The notes under the pieces were generated by a model, which worked only from the letters and a program-made list of their open reading frames with translations, made no database searches and was not told where the DNA came from. 64,000 nucleotides of DNA from Lumbricus terrestris (lineage: Eukaryota > Annelida > Clitellata > Crassiclitellata > Lumbricidae): NCBI GenBank assembly GCA_949752735.1, contig OX457038.1, positions 58,756,406 to 58,820,405 on the forward strand. The letters are read 5' to 3'. Positions 10,470-21,692 of this stretch are shown here, one piece after another. The position numbers were made by a program, and so were the translations under genes. Every line of letters starts with the position of its first letter. Position 1 is the first letter of the stretch.

Positions 10470-13287
10470 TAGGGTGTGTCAATTTGAGGGTCAAATCAAA
10501 AATTTGTGAATTTCAAAAACGGGTAGTGATGAAAATGTGCAGTTTTGCATGCTGAATCCAAATATCACTTCAGAAAAAGTTTTTATGAAGTGCTAGCTAC
10601 TTCAATTTACAGTTGAAATGAGCTATATTTACATACAATTGATTCAAACGTACAACAGAACTGAAGAAAACCTATAGCTACAGAGTGCCATATCAAATGC
10701 TATTTATCAATTGTATCAAATGCTATTTATGAAGTCAAATTAATGGAATTGTGCAAAATAAACCAAAGACATCATGTCCTGCTTGCTTCTGTTTCGACCT
10801 ATTACCTCTCTTCTGACCATTTGACCTCTGATGTAGTGAGTCCTCTCATCGCTGTACGCATGGCAAGCAGTCTCGGTTGTCATTTTCACAAACCTTTCCA
10901 TAGACGTGCATGCGATTCATTCATTAATTCATTCAGAGCATTTACATAGCGCCCCTTCAAGAAACTACTCAGAGGCGCTCCCAGATCAGCCACGACCAAA
11001 GAAAAACGACTCGAGGGACTTGTAGAACCCACCGGATGAGCCACAAGTAGAGAGCGAAGCGAAAGCGGTAGATCATTCCAGAGTCCAGACTGTAGGTCCC
11101 ACAACCGAAAACACGGCGCTGCTTAATAGCTAAGCGAGCCCGCGTAATCAGGAGCTCATCCCTGGCTGTAGAGCGAAGAGCCCGACGCGCTGCAACGTCG
11201 GACACTGGGCGACCAAGATCACACAAGTAAGATGGAGCACAGCCAAGAACGCAGCGAGAGACCACCGCAGCGATGCGATGGCCAGTCTGGAACAACCATT
11301 TGGTTGCCTTAAATCGCCTTGATCTCTGCTGTTGCTATGGGGAGCAGGTAAGAGGGGTTCACAAACCATAGAGCTCTAATCAATCAGTTGTGAGATTTTT
11401 ATTGTTTCAGGGTTGTTGATTGGGGTATCCTTGGTCTCATCAGCCTATCTGCAAGCCATGTCATCTCCTTCACTTCTGATCATCATTATCTTTTCCAATG
11501 CATATCTTTTTCCTGTCCCTCGTCTCTGCACAACATTTCTTGGAGCAAACACTCACTAGAACTATGCAAGGCAGACTTCCTCATTGTAGGCATGAGAATC
11601 GTTTTCATCTTCTCTCTTTGTTCCTTAATCAGTTGTAGCTGGAAAAGGATGCCTGGGTCCCTGTGTCCAGTTGTGATTTCTATTTACATTGGACCACTTA
11701 ACAATACACCCCAACGCAGAACTCGACAATCATCCCCAAGTTCTTCAGTCAGCACGACCTTGCAATGGTTTCATGTTTATGTCCATCAAAGAAAATAAAC
11801 TAAGGCCATTATGCTGAACTCTGTCTTCAAACTTTGCATCAAGTTCCCTCATAACTCTCTCCTGAGCTCTCTTCTCCTGGTTTTGATCAATCACCTAAGT
11901 AGTGTCAAAGTGATTAATCAACCAAGGCAGCAGTAGCAATCTCCACTGCCTATTTCAAATCGGTGTGGTTTCTTAGAATGGCTAGGACTATAATTATTGG
12001 TCATCTCGTGGCTCTTTTCCTAGTTTTCGCAAAATCGTCAAAGACCACACCTTCACTTGTAAGTAGTTTTTTTGTCTTCATCACTATGTCCCTCACCGAT
12101 TCTTCCATATTTTCCTCAAACTCATCAAACTCTTTCTGCTGTACATAAAACATGGATCTCTCTGTCATCTTCTTCTCTTCTGTGGTTTGTGTATCACTCT
12201 TCATACTCCTTTTTCATCCATCCTTTTACAAGAAAGCTATTGTTACAGAAGAAAAGGCAATTTCCTTCTGTAACAATTGCTTACTTGTCTTGGAGATAGG
12301 CGGGTGAGACCAAGGAGAGCCCCAGACATCAACGCAGAAGCGATTACAATCTCGCAACTGATTGACTAGAGCCATAGGGTTTGTGAACCCCCCTTACCTG
12401 CTCCCCATGCATAGCAACAGCAGAGATCAAGGCGATTTAAGGCAACCAAATGGTTGTTCCAGACTGGCCATCGCATCGCTGCGGTGGTCTCTCGCTGCGT
12501 TCCTGGCTGTGCTCCATCTTACTTGTGTGATCTTGGTCGCCCAGTGTCCGACGTTACAGCGCGTCGGGCTCTTCGCTCTACAGCCAGGGATGAGCTCCTG
12601 ATTACGCGGGCTCGCTTAGCTATTAAGCAGCGCCGTGTTTTCGGTTGTGGGACCTACAGTCCTACAGTCTGGACTCTGGAATGATCTACCGCTTTCGCTT
12701 CGCTCTCTACTTGTGGCTCATCCGGTGGGGTTCTACAAGTCCCTCGAGTCGTTTTTCTTTGGTCGTGGCTGAGCTGGGAGCGCCTCTGAGTAGTTTCTTG
12801 AAGGGGCGCTATGTAAATGCTCTGAATGAATTAATGAATGAATCGCACGCAGTCTATGGAAAGGTTTGTGAAAATGACAACCGAGACTGCTTGCCATGCG
12901 TACAGCGATGAGAGGACTCACTACATCAGAGGTCAAATGGTCAGGAGAGAGGTAATAGGTCGAAACAGAAGCAAGCAGGACATGATGTCTTTGGTTTATT
13001 TTGCACAATTCCATTAATTTGACTTCATAAATAGCATTTGATACAATTGATAAATAGTATTTGATATGGCACTCTGTAGCTATAGGTTTTCTTCAGTTCT
13101 GTTGTACGTTTGAATCAATTGTATGTAAATATAGCTCATTTCAACTGTAAATTGAAGTAGCTAGCACTTCATAAAAACTTTTTCTGAAGTGATATTTGGA
13201 TTCAGCATGCAAAACTGCACATTTTCATCACTACCCGTTTTTGAAATTCACAAATTTTTGATTTGACCCTCAAATTGACACACCCTA
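10470..13287. mobile_element. long-terminal-inverted-repeat DNA transposon, 9-bp TSD
   Basis: Two arms of about 930 bp (10470-11400 and 12350-13287) are near-perfect reverse complements. Both ends start TAGGGTGTGTCAATTTGAGG. The 9-mer ACAAAGCAT flanks both sides (10461-10469, 13288-13296), so this is an inserted element and not a chance palindrome. Very long inverted repeats with a 9-bp duplication best fit a Mutator-like (MULE) element, though an 8-bp reading with TTAGGG ends is also possible. The ~950-bp central spacer holds no recognisable transposase, so the copy looks non-autonomous. Confidence 0.8.
12001..12204 (-). CDS. small acidic/charged open frame in spacer of long-TIR element, hypothetical
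   Basis: A 67-codon minus-strand frame lies in the unique spacer between the inverted arms. It is rich in Glu, Lys and Thr with blocks such as FDEFEENMEESV and VVFDDFAKTRKRATR. The composition resembles a short coiled coil or linker and does not look random. I do not recognise a family. It could be a leftover of the element's own gene or of a captured host exon, or it may not be coding. Confidence 0.25.
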   Translation of the reverse strand: MKSDTQTTEEKKMTERSMFYVQQKEFDEFEENMEESVRDIVMKTKKLLTSEGVVFDDFAKTRKRATR

Positions 13288-14410
13288 ACAAAGCATACTG
13301 ACAGAAAAATAATAATATAGGCCAGGCCAGATGCTTAGAAGATAATGAGACGAAGAACCTAAAAGAGGCAGACCAATAGACCATTAATTCCACGAACAGC
13401 GACGTGTCTTCACCATTGCCTTCATAATGACAGAGTGTCTATAGGTATGCGCTGCGACAGATACATGTATAATATGATACAAGAGCAGACTCAAGTTTAA
13501 AAACTATGTCGTTACTTTACATGTGAAAGTGCCAGTCCCAGGCCAGGAGAAACCAGGTGGGCGACGCTAAGTATCTTTCTTTTACGATGCATGCAGCGTT
13601 GTCAAACAATCAATCAACCAACCACTCGAATCGAGTGGTTGGTTGATTGATTGTTGTTTGACGACGCTGCGTCACTTTAAGCTTAACCAATTGCAAAAGT
13701 GAATTCAGAGATTGCTTCGACCGTAGGCTACCACCTCTAATTCAAAACTATGGTCGTAATTGTAGTCTTTGTTTTCGTGAAGAAAAGCCCAGTTTCGTTC
13801 TTGCTCGTCGTCTTGGTCTTGGTGTGGAGCGTGTGGTCTGTGTCTTGGAATCTGGTCTTGCTTATAGGCCTATATACAACACTATCAATGTCAAACGGTA
13901 GACTGAGATATGACTGAAAACTGCTTGTGTTGTGAAGACGCTTTTCTTCGGAATCACACTGCTTTCCACACCACACCATGCAGCTACAGATTGCATCTTA
14001 TACGTCTTTTACGTCCGCACGCACGATCATTGATTAGCAGAACTGAGGTCTTTCTATTATTCATGGACCGCAAGCGACGCTGGACATCCAGAATAATATT
14101 ATGCGTCTGTATATGTATATATATATATATATATATTATATACGATGCCGATGGTATACGCCTCTTAGCGTCGTCGGCTAATGACGGCCTGTCGTGGGCC
14201 TACACATGCATATGCTCATTTTTCAATCCGGGTTCTGTCTATTTGTATGGCTCGGTAGACAGCTGCGTATAGTATGTCGTTAATCATTTGCAACTGAATC
14301 TAATCATAGGTATCGACGTTCAATCGAATGCATGCAGCCAGACTTTCAGCGACATTCACATCAACGCTCCTCTCTTTAGCTTCTTGCCTGTCTGTTCATA
14401 TTAGTCACAG
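13288..14410. other. non-coding with a strong hairpin and TA run
   Basis: No exon was recognised. At 13520-13570 there is a phrase (AGTGCCAGTCCCAGGCC...GGGCGACGCTAAG) also found at 27921-27972, a shared LINE-like repeat. A TA run is at 14118-14146. Confidence 0.45.
13593..13670. repeat. near-perfect 37-40-bp inverted repeat (hairpin)
   Basis: The left arm 13593-13629 and right arm 13631-13670 are reverse complements with one mismatch and one 3-nt indel, separated by a single base. The core of each arm is repeated CAAT/ATTG and CCAA/TTGG words. It would form a very stable cruciform or hairpin. Confidence 0.8.
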
Positions 14411-14414
14411 TCCT

Positions 14415-14564
14415 ATTGGTCTGTCTGTCTGCCTGCCTGTCTGTCTGCCCGTCTGCCATTCGGTCTGTCTGTCTGTTTTTCGTCTGTCTGTCTGTCTGTC
14501 TGCCTGCCTGTCTGCCTGTCTGCCTTTTGGTCTGTCTGTCTAGTTTTTTGTCTGTCTGTCTCCC

Positions 14565-14598
<34 letters not shown>

Positions 14599-14760
14599 CC
14601 TGCCTGTCTGCCTGTCTGTCTACCTGCCTGTCTGCCTTTCGGTCTGTATGTCTAGTTTTTGTCTGTCTATGTCTGTATGTCTGGCTGACTGTCTGTCTGG
14701 CTGACTGTCTGTCTGTCTGTATGTCTGTCTGCCTGTCTGTCTGTCTGTCTGTCTGTACAT
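14415..14760. repeat. degenerate (TCTG)n/(GCCTGTCTGTCT) microsatellite
   Basis: About 340 bp of TCTG, CCTG and TTTG tetranucleotides. All long serine/cysteine/valine-rich frames across it come from the repeat. Confidence 0.9.
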
Positions 14761-15134
14761 GTACTTCTTCGTGTGCTTTTCTAATCGGCCGTATGCTTGT
14801 CTTTCTGTCTCTATCGGTCGATCTGCTTAATTGTGTCTTTGTCTTCTTGTCCCACTGCCTGGTGGTGTGTTCTATCTGCCTGTCTCTCTGTCTCCCTGTC
14901 TGTCAATCTGTTTATGTGTCTTTCCGTATTAGTCTTTGCGTCAATGTCTTTGTGCCACTGTGTGCATGTGTGTCTATGTCTTCACGTCTATGTATGTGTT
15001 ATGCTGCAGTGTGCACGTGTGTCTATGTCTGATTCCTTCTGTTCCGTCTGTTTACCGGCTCCACTCCAGCTACGTGTTTTTACTCGAAACAGCGTCCGTT
15101 TTGCCAGCATTGTTAACGAGGAATTAAAAATTCA
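14761..15134. other. decayed TCTG-type flank, non-coding
   Basis: Continues as imperfect TGTCT-rich DNA without a supported gene. Confidence 0.5.
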
Positions 15135-15255
15135 TATCTGCTCCTCCTCCTCCTCTTCCACTTCCTCCTCCTCCTCCACTTCTACCTACTCATACTTCGT
15201 CTTCGCTTCCTCTTCCTCGTCCTTCTTTTCCTCCCTCTCCTCTTCCACATTGTTC
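15135..15255. repeat. CTC/TTC pyrimidine-rich tract
   Basis: Imperfect CTCCTC and CTTC repeats, almost purely pyrimidine on the plus strand. Confidence 0.75.
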
Positions 15256-15910
15256 TCCGTCCGTGCTCTGAATTCGATCGAACGATTTTGTCCGAAACGT
15301 TTGCCAGCGGCCAAAGGAAATCAACGATTCCTTTCTTCCTTTCTTCGTATTATCCGCCTGGACTGACTAAACGCGGCTAAATTTTCTTTCAGTTAAAACG
15401 AGAACGTGCGAATGAATGAGTGAGTCGACAAAGCAATCAGACAATCCATCAATTATAGTAAAACAAATCAGACGGTGAATGAAGCTGATAACAGTGACCG
15501 CAATTATGTTATATAGGCTGGTTTTATGGTTCTGGTCAGTGGTCGTTGCTTAGCAATAAACTCCTGTGTGAGATACTGACAAGGTACCTTATAGAATATA
15601 GATACTCAGATTCAAGCACACACACACACGAACGTGCACGCACATGCACACATACACACAGACGCACACATAAGCCTATAATTTTATGTGCACAATTGCA
15701 CATGTACACGTGTGTATGACGCTGATGCCGGCGGATTCTGTGGTAGGCGACGTATATACGTACATGTATATAGCGTATCAGTGACATTAGCCACATCAGA
15801 AATCGTTAGTCAAATATCGGTGAAGTCTGAACAAGTCACAACAAGACCTACTGCAGGTCTACTGCATTCGATTTTAGACGAACGTAGCCAGACAAACAGA
15901 GAGATATAGA
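15256..15910. other. non-coding, nothing recognised
   Basis: A CA/CACG-rich patch at 15615-15670 is the only structured sequence. Confidence 0.45.
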
Positions 15911-16045
15911 AAAACAACAGACAGAGACAGACAGACAGACAGACAGAGACAGAGAAATGACGCAGAGTTATAGAGAGACAGACAGACAGAGACAGGGACA
16001 GAGAGAAAAGAGATAGAAAGAGAGACAGACAAACGTACAGACGAC
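15911..16045. repeat. (CAGA)n/(GAGA)n microsatellite
   Basis: Imperfect CAGA units, the reverse complement of the TCTG repeat upstream at 14415-14760. Confidence 0.8.
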
Positions 16046-16208
16046 AGAGAGGAGACGGGCTAAGAGAATGAGTGAAAGCACGGGTGAGATATCCGAAGGA
16101 AAGAACTGAGTTAGTGATCAAGGTCTATGCTATCTGATATACAATTATACATGTACCCACAAATGACACTACAATAAAAAACTATACATAATTCTATAAC
16201 ACACACGA

Positions 16209-16292
16209 TTGTGTGTGTGTGTGTGTGTGTGCGTGCGTCATCGCGTGTGTGCGTGTTTGACGATGTGTGTGTGTGTGTGTGTGTGTGTGTTT
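16209..16292. repeat. (GT)n microsatellite in two blocks
   Basis: Two GT runs (about 16211-16234 and 16264-16291), joined by GCGTGCGTC-type variants. Confidence 0.85.
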
Positions 16293-16677
16293 ATGTGTGG
16301 ATCTAGACGTTTGATATTGGAAATATTGCTGATATGTAAGGATAGTCTTTAAACACGCCATGCATTAAACTCGTGATTTATTTTCATCATGTCATTGAGT
16401 TTGCTCTACTGTCGCCGTTTTCCAGTGCATACTTTATGTGAAGAATCGTTGAATTACTCGATTGTAGAATAACTCGATTGTTGATTCATTGAATAATTTG
16501 ATCGCTGAATCATTGAATCAACACAGAATCCAGATACAAAAGCGAAAAATGAAAAGCGTGCATAAAGAAATATAATGGACAATTATTAAAGAGTGATCGC
16601 CAAAATCTTTTATGATATGTGCTTTTATTGCTGGCTCTCGACCAAATGATTCTTTTCTCAGAAATCGAAAGAGGTCA

Positions 16678-16680
16678 GAA

Positions 16681-16711
<31 letters not shown>

Positions 16712-17390
16712 GAGACAGAGATACAAAGAGACAGAGAGACAGAGAGAGAGAGAAAGGGAGAGAGAGAGAGAGGAAGAGACTAACAGAGAGAAATAGACAG
16801 ACAGAGAAGATATGGAGGGAGGGAAGACACTTCGATATATATGTATGCATGCAGAGTTTTATTAAGGTTCCGGTGCGTGCACAATATGAAAGACAGACAG
16901 CCAGACAGCCAGCCAGACAGACAGACAGAGAGAGTGACAAGTACATGAAATATGGATGGACAGAGAGAGATATAGAATGGAGAGGAAGAAGAGAGCAAGA
17001 TGAAGGAAGAGATGGTTGAATAGAGAGGAAGAGAATGAGAGATCGAGAGACAGAAGCAGAGAGAGAGAGACACGTGGAAAGATGGACAGAGAAACGTCGA
17101 GAGGGTAGAGAGATAGTTATGTGGACAGAGAGGAATACATAGGTATAATAGGTTAAGCCTGGAGAGAGAGAGACAGAGACAGAGAGACAGTGAGACAGAC
17201 AGACAGATACAGTATATAGACAGAGACAGAAACAGAGGGACAGAAAGACAGAGAGACAGAGAGCCAGAGAGACTGAGAGGCAGAGAGACACAGAGACAGA
17301 GACAGACAGACAGAGACAGACAGACAGATACAGTATATATATATAGACAGAGAGACAGAGACAGAGACGGAGACACAAAGACAGAGAGTA
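16678..17390. repeat. degenerate (GACA)n/(GAGA)n island
   Basis: About 700 bp of GACA, GAGA and CAGA tetranucleotides with short unique gaps. It lies 3' of the synaptotagmin exon on the minus strand, so probably in its intron. The long Ser/Leu/Cys-rich minus frame is a repeat artefact. Confidence 0.85.
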
Positions 17391-17482
17391 ATTCGTTCTA
17401 TCCCGATCAATGACCACCTAACCCAATCACCAACTGATGTCCACCAACAACTGCCTCAATTAACGAATGACCGCCAACTGAC

Positions 17483-17981
17483 CTTCAAAGGCGAACACTT
17501 CATTCCAGCGTGGATTTAAGTTCCGTCGTTTGATGTTGGTCAGCAGCTTATGCTTCTTATCGGGCAGAAGAAGAACCTTGACATACGGATCGCTCGTCCC
17601 AGTGAAGTCCTTCGCCGCCAGCTCAACTGCCCGGATGATCTTCAGCGTCAACGTCATCTCCTGGAAATTATATCCGATACTGAACTGGATTCTTCCGAGG
17701 TTCTCCCGACCCCCGTTGCTTTCCCCAGCTGCCCCTGCTCCTGCGGCCGACGACGACGACCCGAGGTCTTCCGGGGCGGTGGCGGGGAAGGTCCCCGTGT
17801 GGCAGTCGGCGGCGGCAGCGGAGTCCGTGTCCTGGTGGTGGTTGTGGAAGAGACTGGACGGAAGTCCACCGGTGCTAGCTATGTCTTGGTCCGTTGATCC
17901 GATGGTCTGGCCGCCACCGCCGCCCCCACCACGGTGGAAGGGAGAGTTCGTTGTCGACGTCGTGGCTCCGTTACCCGTCCC
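17483..17981 (-). CDS. SYT7: synaptotagmin-7-like exon: linker plus start of C2A domain
   Basis: One internal coding exon of a calcium-sensing membrane-trafficking protein. The acceptor is a strong polypyrimidine tract ending TTTTTCCAG at 17982-17984. The donor is GAAG|GTCAGT at 17483. The exon is 499 nt, enters in phase 0 and leaves in phase 1. The first half (about 90 residues) is a low-complexity Gly/Ser/Ala/His-rich linker. The second half starts [16 protein letters not shown], the junction peculiar to synaptotagmin-7. It continues into the first C2 domain with the calcium-loop block [13 protein letters not shown] (both loop-1 aspartates present), LPDKKHKL and [14 protein letters not shown]. 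It stops within the FEG motif, where SYT7 genes also have a splice site. The transmembrane exon, the rest of C2A and C2B were not found, so they lie in long introns or outside the window. The identification is firm for the synaptotagmin family and good for type 7. Confidence 0.88.
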
Positions 17982-18183
17982 CTGGAAAAAGAAAAAAATA
18001 AACGAATGGGTTACAGTTACAGTTGCATGTGTTCCACACAAAGTTTAGCAGAAGCAATTCAGATTTTATTAAGTCATATCTCAATGCCCGTTGTCTTAAG
18101 ACTTTTCTTTTTCTAGGAGTTCCTCGCACCGGGAGCGCCTCTGATTAGGTTGTACTGTGAGAGGCCTTTTGAATCGTCAAAAA

Positions 18184-18366
18184 ACAGTGGGTGGTCTCAC
18201 TAAAAGTGATATAACTTTTGTCCTGTTTGAAATATTTTGATGAAATATGACCATCATATGTAGATATAAATTCCCTTTAAGCCTGTAAAATTTTATTTAA
18301 AAATTCATATTTCTGGCCAAGATATTGGCAAAAAACTGTAGGCGGTCTTTTAATGGCCCACCCTGT
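18184..18366. mobile_element. possible mariner-like MITE remnant
   Basis: The right end read in reverse is ACAGGGTGGGCCATTAAAAG, typical of mariner-type termini. The left end ACAGTGGGTGGTCTCACTAA matches loosely. There is no clear TA duplication and no open frame. Confidence 0.25.
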
Positions 18367-18399
18367 ATATCAAATCACTCACCCATCACCTTTGCTATA

Positions 18400-18597
18400 A
18401 ATATCCATCTATTTCTAGGGCCAGTATAGCCTAGCCATAGCGGGATCTTCCCCTCAGAGGGCAGTGGCACCTATTGCTTCCTTACTTCCAACTCCATGTA
18501 CATCACTCATTCATCTATAGGCCTAATGATTTTGTACAATGCATAACGTGAAATTGTTTTGGGGTTGTGCAGTAAATTTGATTTGATTTGACATAAA
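18400..18597 (+). mobile_element. LINE 3' tail with TTGATTTGAT terminus
   Basis: Non-coding DNA ending GCAGTAAATTTGATTTGATT, the same kind of tail as at 1-240. Confidence 0.4.
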
Positions 18598-19079
18598 AGA
18601 ACAGTTGTATGCCTATAATGCATTGCCGAAGTGAAGTTAAACTCCTTTGTCGTCCTCGTCCTCGTGGCTTTTGATAGTAATGTAGGCCTACATGTATACG
18701 CTATGCTATTTTGCGACACATCTGGTGACTTGACTTGATCGAAAAACCATATATGCTGCAATAAAAAATAGTAATCTTATAGCTTATATAGATCCAAGAT
18801 GTAAGAACCAAGGACTCAGTATACAATATGGCCCCAGCTGAATAGAGTCCATGTGAGTGAAAAAATACACGACAGCCTAAGTCCGGTCGTTAGTCAACAG
18901 AAGTCTTCGAGACCCCATGTGCACGAACAAAGCCGACGGACGAAATTAATCCAGGTATTATATAATATATATATATTTAATTTATACATATACATATATA
19001 TAATTTATATATAATATAAATATATATATACTTTATATATATAATTTATATATAATTTATATATATATATATATAGGAC
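18598..19079. other. non-coding, AT-rich
   Basis: A long TA/TTTATA-rich block covers 18959-19075. No gene was seen. Confidence 0.5.
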
Positions 19080-19230
19080 CTATAAAATCGATGGAATTTG
19101 AAACACGATCCAAAATGGCCAAAGCAGATTCCGCAGAGCGAAAGCTTCCAGGGGTTGAACCTTCAAGCTCCAACGCCCGACAATTCTCACCCGGATCCTA
19201 GTGACATGAATATGGTAGTCAACTGACCTA
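19080..19230 (-). mobile_element. possible SINE fragment with box B
   Basis: On the minus strand GGTTCAACCCC (near 19150) resembles an RNA polymerase III box B. Box A is unclear, so this is tentative. Confidence 0.2.
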
Positions 19231-19849
19231 TATATTGGCCCTAAATTGGGTCGAAGTGTCCGCTGAAGGATATGTTGGATCAATTAAATCACGGAAATTA
19301 CGTGCCAGCGAATTTCATTGCGGGACAGATGTAAACCCAACCGATCATAATTCAGTTAGTTATGGATTTGATTGGCTTATATCGCTGCCATATAATAGAT
19401 CAGACTGTTGGCGTATATAGACCTAAATGGACCGCGCGGTGCTGCTGCTGCTGTTTGCAGAAACAGTTAGGCCTACAATTAGAGCGACATGATTTATGGC
19501 GCCAGAGAAATGCAAAATCACAAAAATTCACAAGATGATGACAAATAGTCGGCAGCCAATCAGAATTATTAATTTGTTATTGCTGCAAAAGTCTGAAGTG
19601 TCCGCATTGTTCTGTACCTTCGTTGCAAAGAACTTTTGTCGCAAGTCACGAGCACCAAACCCGTACTCGTGTGACATGAGCCTCATGAGTAGCACCCTGA
19701 AGAGGCGCTATATAAATGCATCTAATGAATAATGAATGAATAATGAATGTTGTAGGCTACAGGCACCAGGCACAGTATTTCCGATATTAGATGCTGCTTT
19801 ACACACAACAGAAATTCATCAGATGCTCCAAATGCAAAAGTAATGGGAG
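19231..19849. other. non-coding with an L2-type tail
   Basis: At 19660-19740 the phrase GAGGCGCTATATAAATGC followed by (TGAATAA)n matches the 3' terminus of L2/CR1-like LINEs. The rest is unassigned. Confidence 0.4.
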
Positions 19850-20045
19850 TTGACCACCAAGTCCTCCCCATCACCGAATGATCTTCCCACCGACATCAGT
19901 TTACTCCTTATAACTGAATTGAGAAGAAAGATAAATCTCAACAGAAATATTTCTACCCCATGGCAACGATTTGAACCCCAAACTCTCGGTCGACGACCCC
20001 GTTCGCTAACCACTTCCCCATCGTGCATTCCCCCATAAAATATAC
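19850..20045 (-). mobile_element. tRNA-derived SINE, minus strand
   Basis: Reading on the minus strand, GAAGTGGTTAGCGAACGG (box A-like, about 19999-20017) is followed by GGGGTTCAAATCG (box B, about 19968-19980), with tRNA-like spacing. A 131-codon minus frame covers this and is not a gene. Confidence 0.4.
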
Positions 20046-20227
20046 AACGATTGCACACATTATTCCAATTCACCCCCACAGACGTCACTGAGGGGCTTAA
20101 CACGACTTTGTTTTGAAAGCAACCGTTTCTGTTCGATTCTGTATTAAAACGAAGATTAATCCGACCTGTCAAAGTAGTCTTACTTCTAAATAGTCTGTTT
20201 AAAAACGACTTCATTCAGTCTGGTCAC

Positions 20228-20450
20228 GCATTACTCTGTCTCTCTCACTGTCTGTATCACTGTCTATCTCACTGTCTGCATCACTGTCTGTACCACTGTC
20301 AGTACCACTGTTTGTCTCACTGTCTTCTCACTGTCTATCTCCCTGTCTGCATCACTGTCTGTACCACTGTCAGTACCACTGTTTGTCTCACTGTCTGTCT
20401 CACTGTCTGTACCACTGTCTGTCTCACTGTCTGTCCAGCTGTATTTCTCT
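20228..20450. repeat. CTGTCT/ACTGTC minisatellite
   Basis: Imperfect higher-order units built from CTGTCTGTACCACTGTCAG and CACTGTCTGTCTCACTG. A ~60-bp block is repeated at about 20275 and 20345. Confidence 0.75.
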
Positions 20451-20814
20451 TGCGTGTCTAAGTTTTTCAGTCTCTCTGTTTTTCTTCCGCTTTCTCTCCA
20501 CATATATATTATGTAATATGTATATATGTATATATATATATATTAATTGACAGACGGCAGATAACATATTGTGAACGTCCAGATTGGTGACATTTTGAGT
20601 GCGGTATATAGTATAATCACTGGATAATGTATACACCATCAGATATGTATATATATATATATGCTATGTATTGCAGTGGAGATTCTCAGGTCTATACATT
20701 AGAAATCCCTGGCATCTGAACCACCATTCCCTCACGTGATTTATATAGAGCCTCGCAATTTATTCTGACCAAATCCCCTTTAATACAGGCGCTGCAGACA
20801 CACAGGAATGCTGT
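20451..20814. other. non-coding, TA-rich
   Basis: TA runs at 20520-20545 and 20645-20662. No gene recognised. Confidence 0.45.
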
Positions 20815-21160
20815 CAGAAAGACAGTCAGACAGACAGACAGATACAGAAAAGCGTGTGAATGCGCAGGCAGACCAAGCATGGACGAAGCATGGACTGCAT
20901 GGACGAAGAGTCATGCGAATAAACAAGCAGTCAGACAAACAGACGGACAAACAGACAGACATACAGATAATCACGTAGAGACAGATGAGCGGACCATATA
21001 GAGAGACAGATGATTAGAGAGAGATGAAAAAATATTCTAAGACAAACAAGTCCATCTAGAAAGACAACTGCACGACAGATGGAAGATGCACAGAACATCG
21101 ACAGATATATAAACAGACAGGAGACGAGCAGACAAGCATACAAGCAGACGGACAGGACGC
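20815..21160. repeat. degenerate CAGA/ACAGACAG island
   Basis: Repeated ACAGACAGAC words with short unique gaps. Opposite orientation to 20228-20450. Confidence 0.65.
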
Positions 21161-21329
21161 GGACATGGAGACGGTCGTCAACACGATCGTGCGACGAAGC
21201 GTAGTAATTGAGTTGAAGAGCAATGACTATGGAAGCGAATTCCCTGCGCGCTTCAACGAATCTAACTACAAAATGACAACCGAATGGAACCATATGAATC
21301 CAAATGCAACCAACTGGCAACACAGACAG

Positions 21330-21385
21330 CAACGTCGACGACAACAACAACAACAACATCAACAACAGCAACAAAGTCTAAGAAA
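21330..21385. repeat. CAA/CAG trinucleotide patch
   Basis: Imperfect ACAACAACAA and CAGCAACAA repeats. A plus frame over it reads Gln-rich but has no other support. Confidence 0.6.
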
Positions 21386-21470
21386 TGAAGACACGAAGTT
21401 GTTCGACGCCAACTTGAAGCAGTGAAAACGTAGAAATTAGGCCAGAGTAATAAGAATTTGTCTTGCGAAT

Positions 21471-21692
21471 TATTGTCTTTTGTTCATTGTCTTCTGATAA
21501 TTGTCTTTTGTTCATTGTCTTTTGTTCATTGTCTTCTGTTAATTGTCTTTTGTTTATTGTCTTTTGTTCATTGTCTTGTGTTAATTGTCTTTTGTTCATT
21601 GTCTTTTGTTAATTGTCTTTTGTTAATTGTCTTCTGTTAATTGTCTTTTGTTCATTGTCTTTTGTTCATCGTCTTCTGTTAATTGTCTTTGA
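21471..21692. repeat. 14-bp minisatellite (TTGTCTTTTGTTCA)
   Basis: About 15-16 head-to-tail units of 14 bp alternate between TTGTCTTTTGTTCA and TTGTCTTCTGTTAA variants. Because 14 is not divisible by three, all frames repeat, which explains the open frames on both strands. Confidence 0.9.

Noticed and set aside
14328..15366. Long Ser/Leu/Cys/Val-rich open frames
   Set aside because: They coincide with the TCTG and CTC simple repeats; period-4 repeats without stops keep all frames open.
16518..17417. 299-residue minus-strand frame that looks like a membrane protein
   Set aside because: It is a translation of the GACA/GAGA island; no conserved motif outside the repeat.
19819..20214. 131-residue minus-strand protein
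   Set aside because: It overlaps a tRNA-derived SINE with box A and box B; not a gene.
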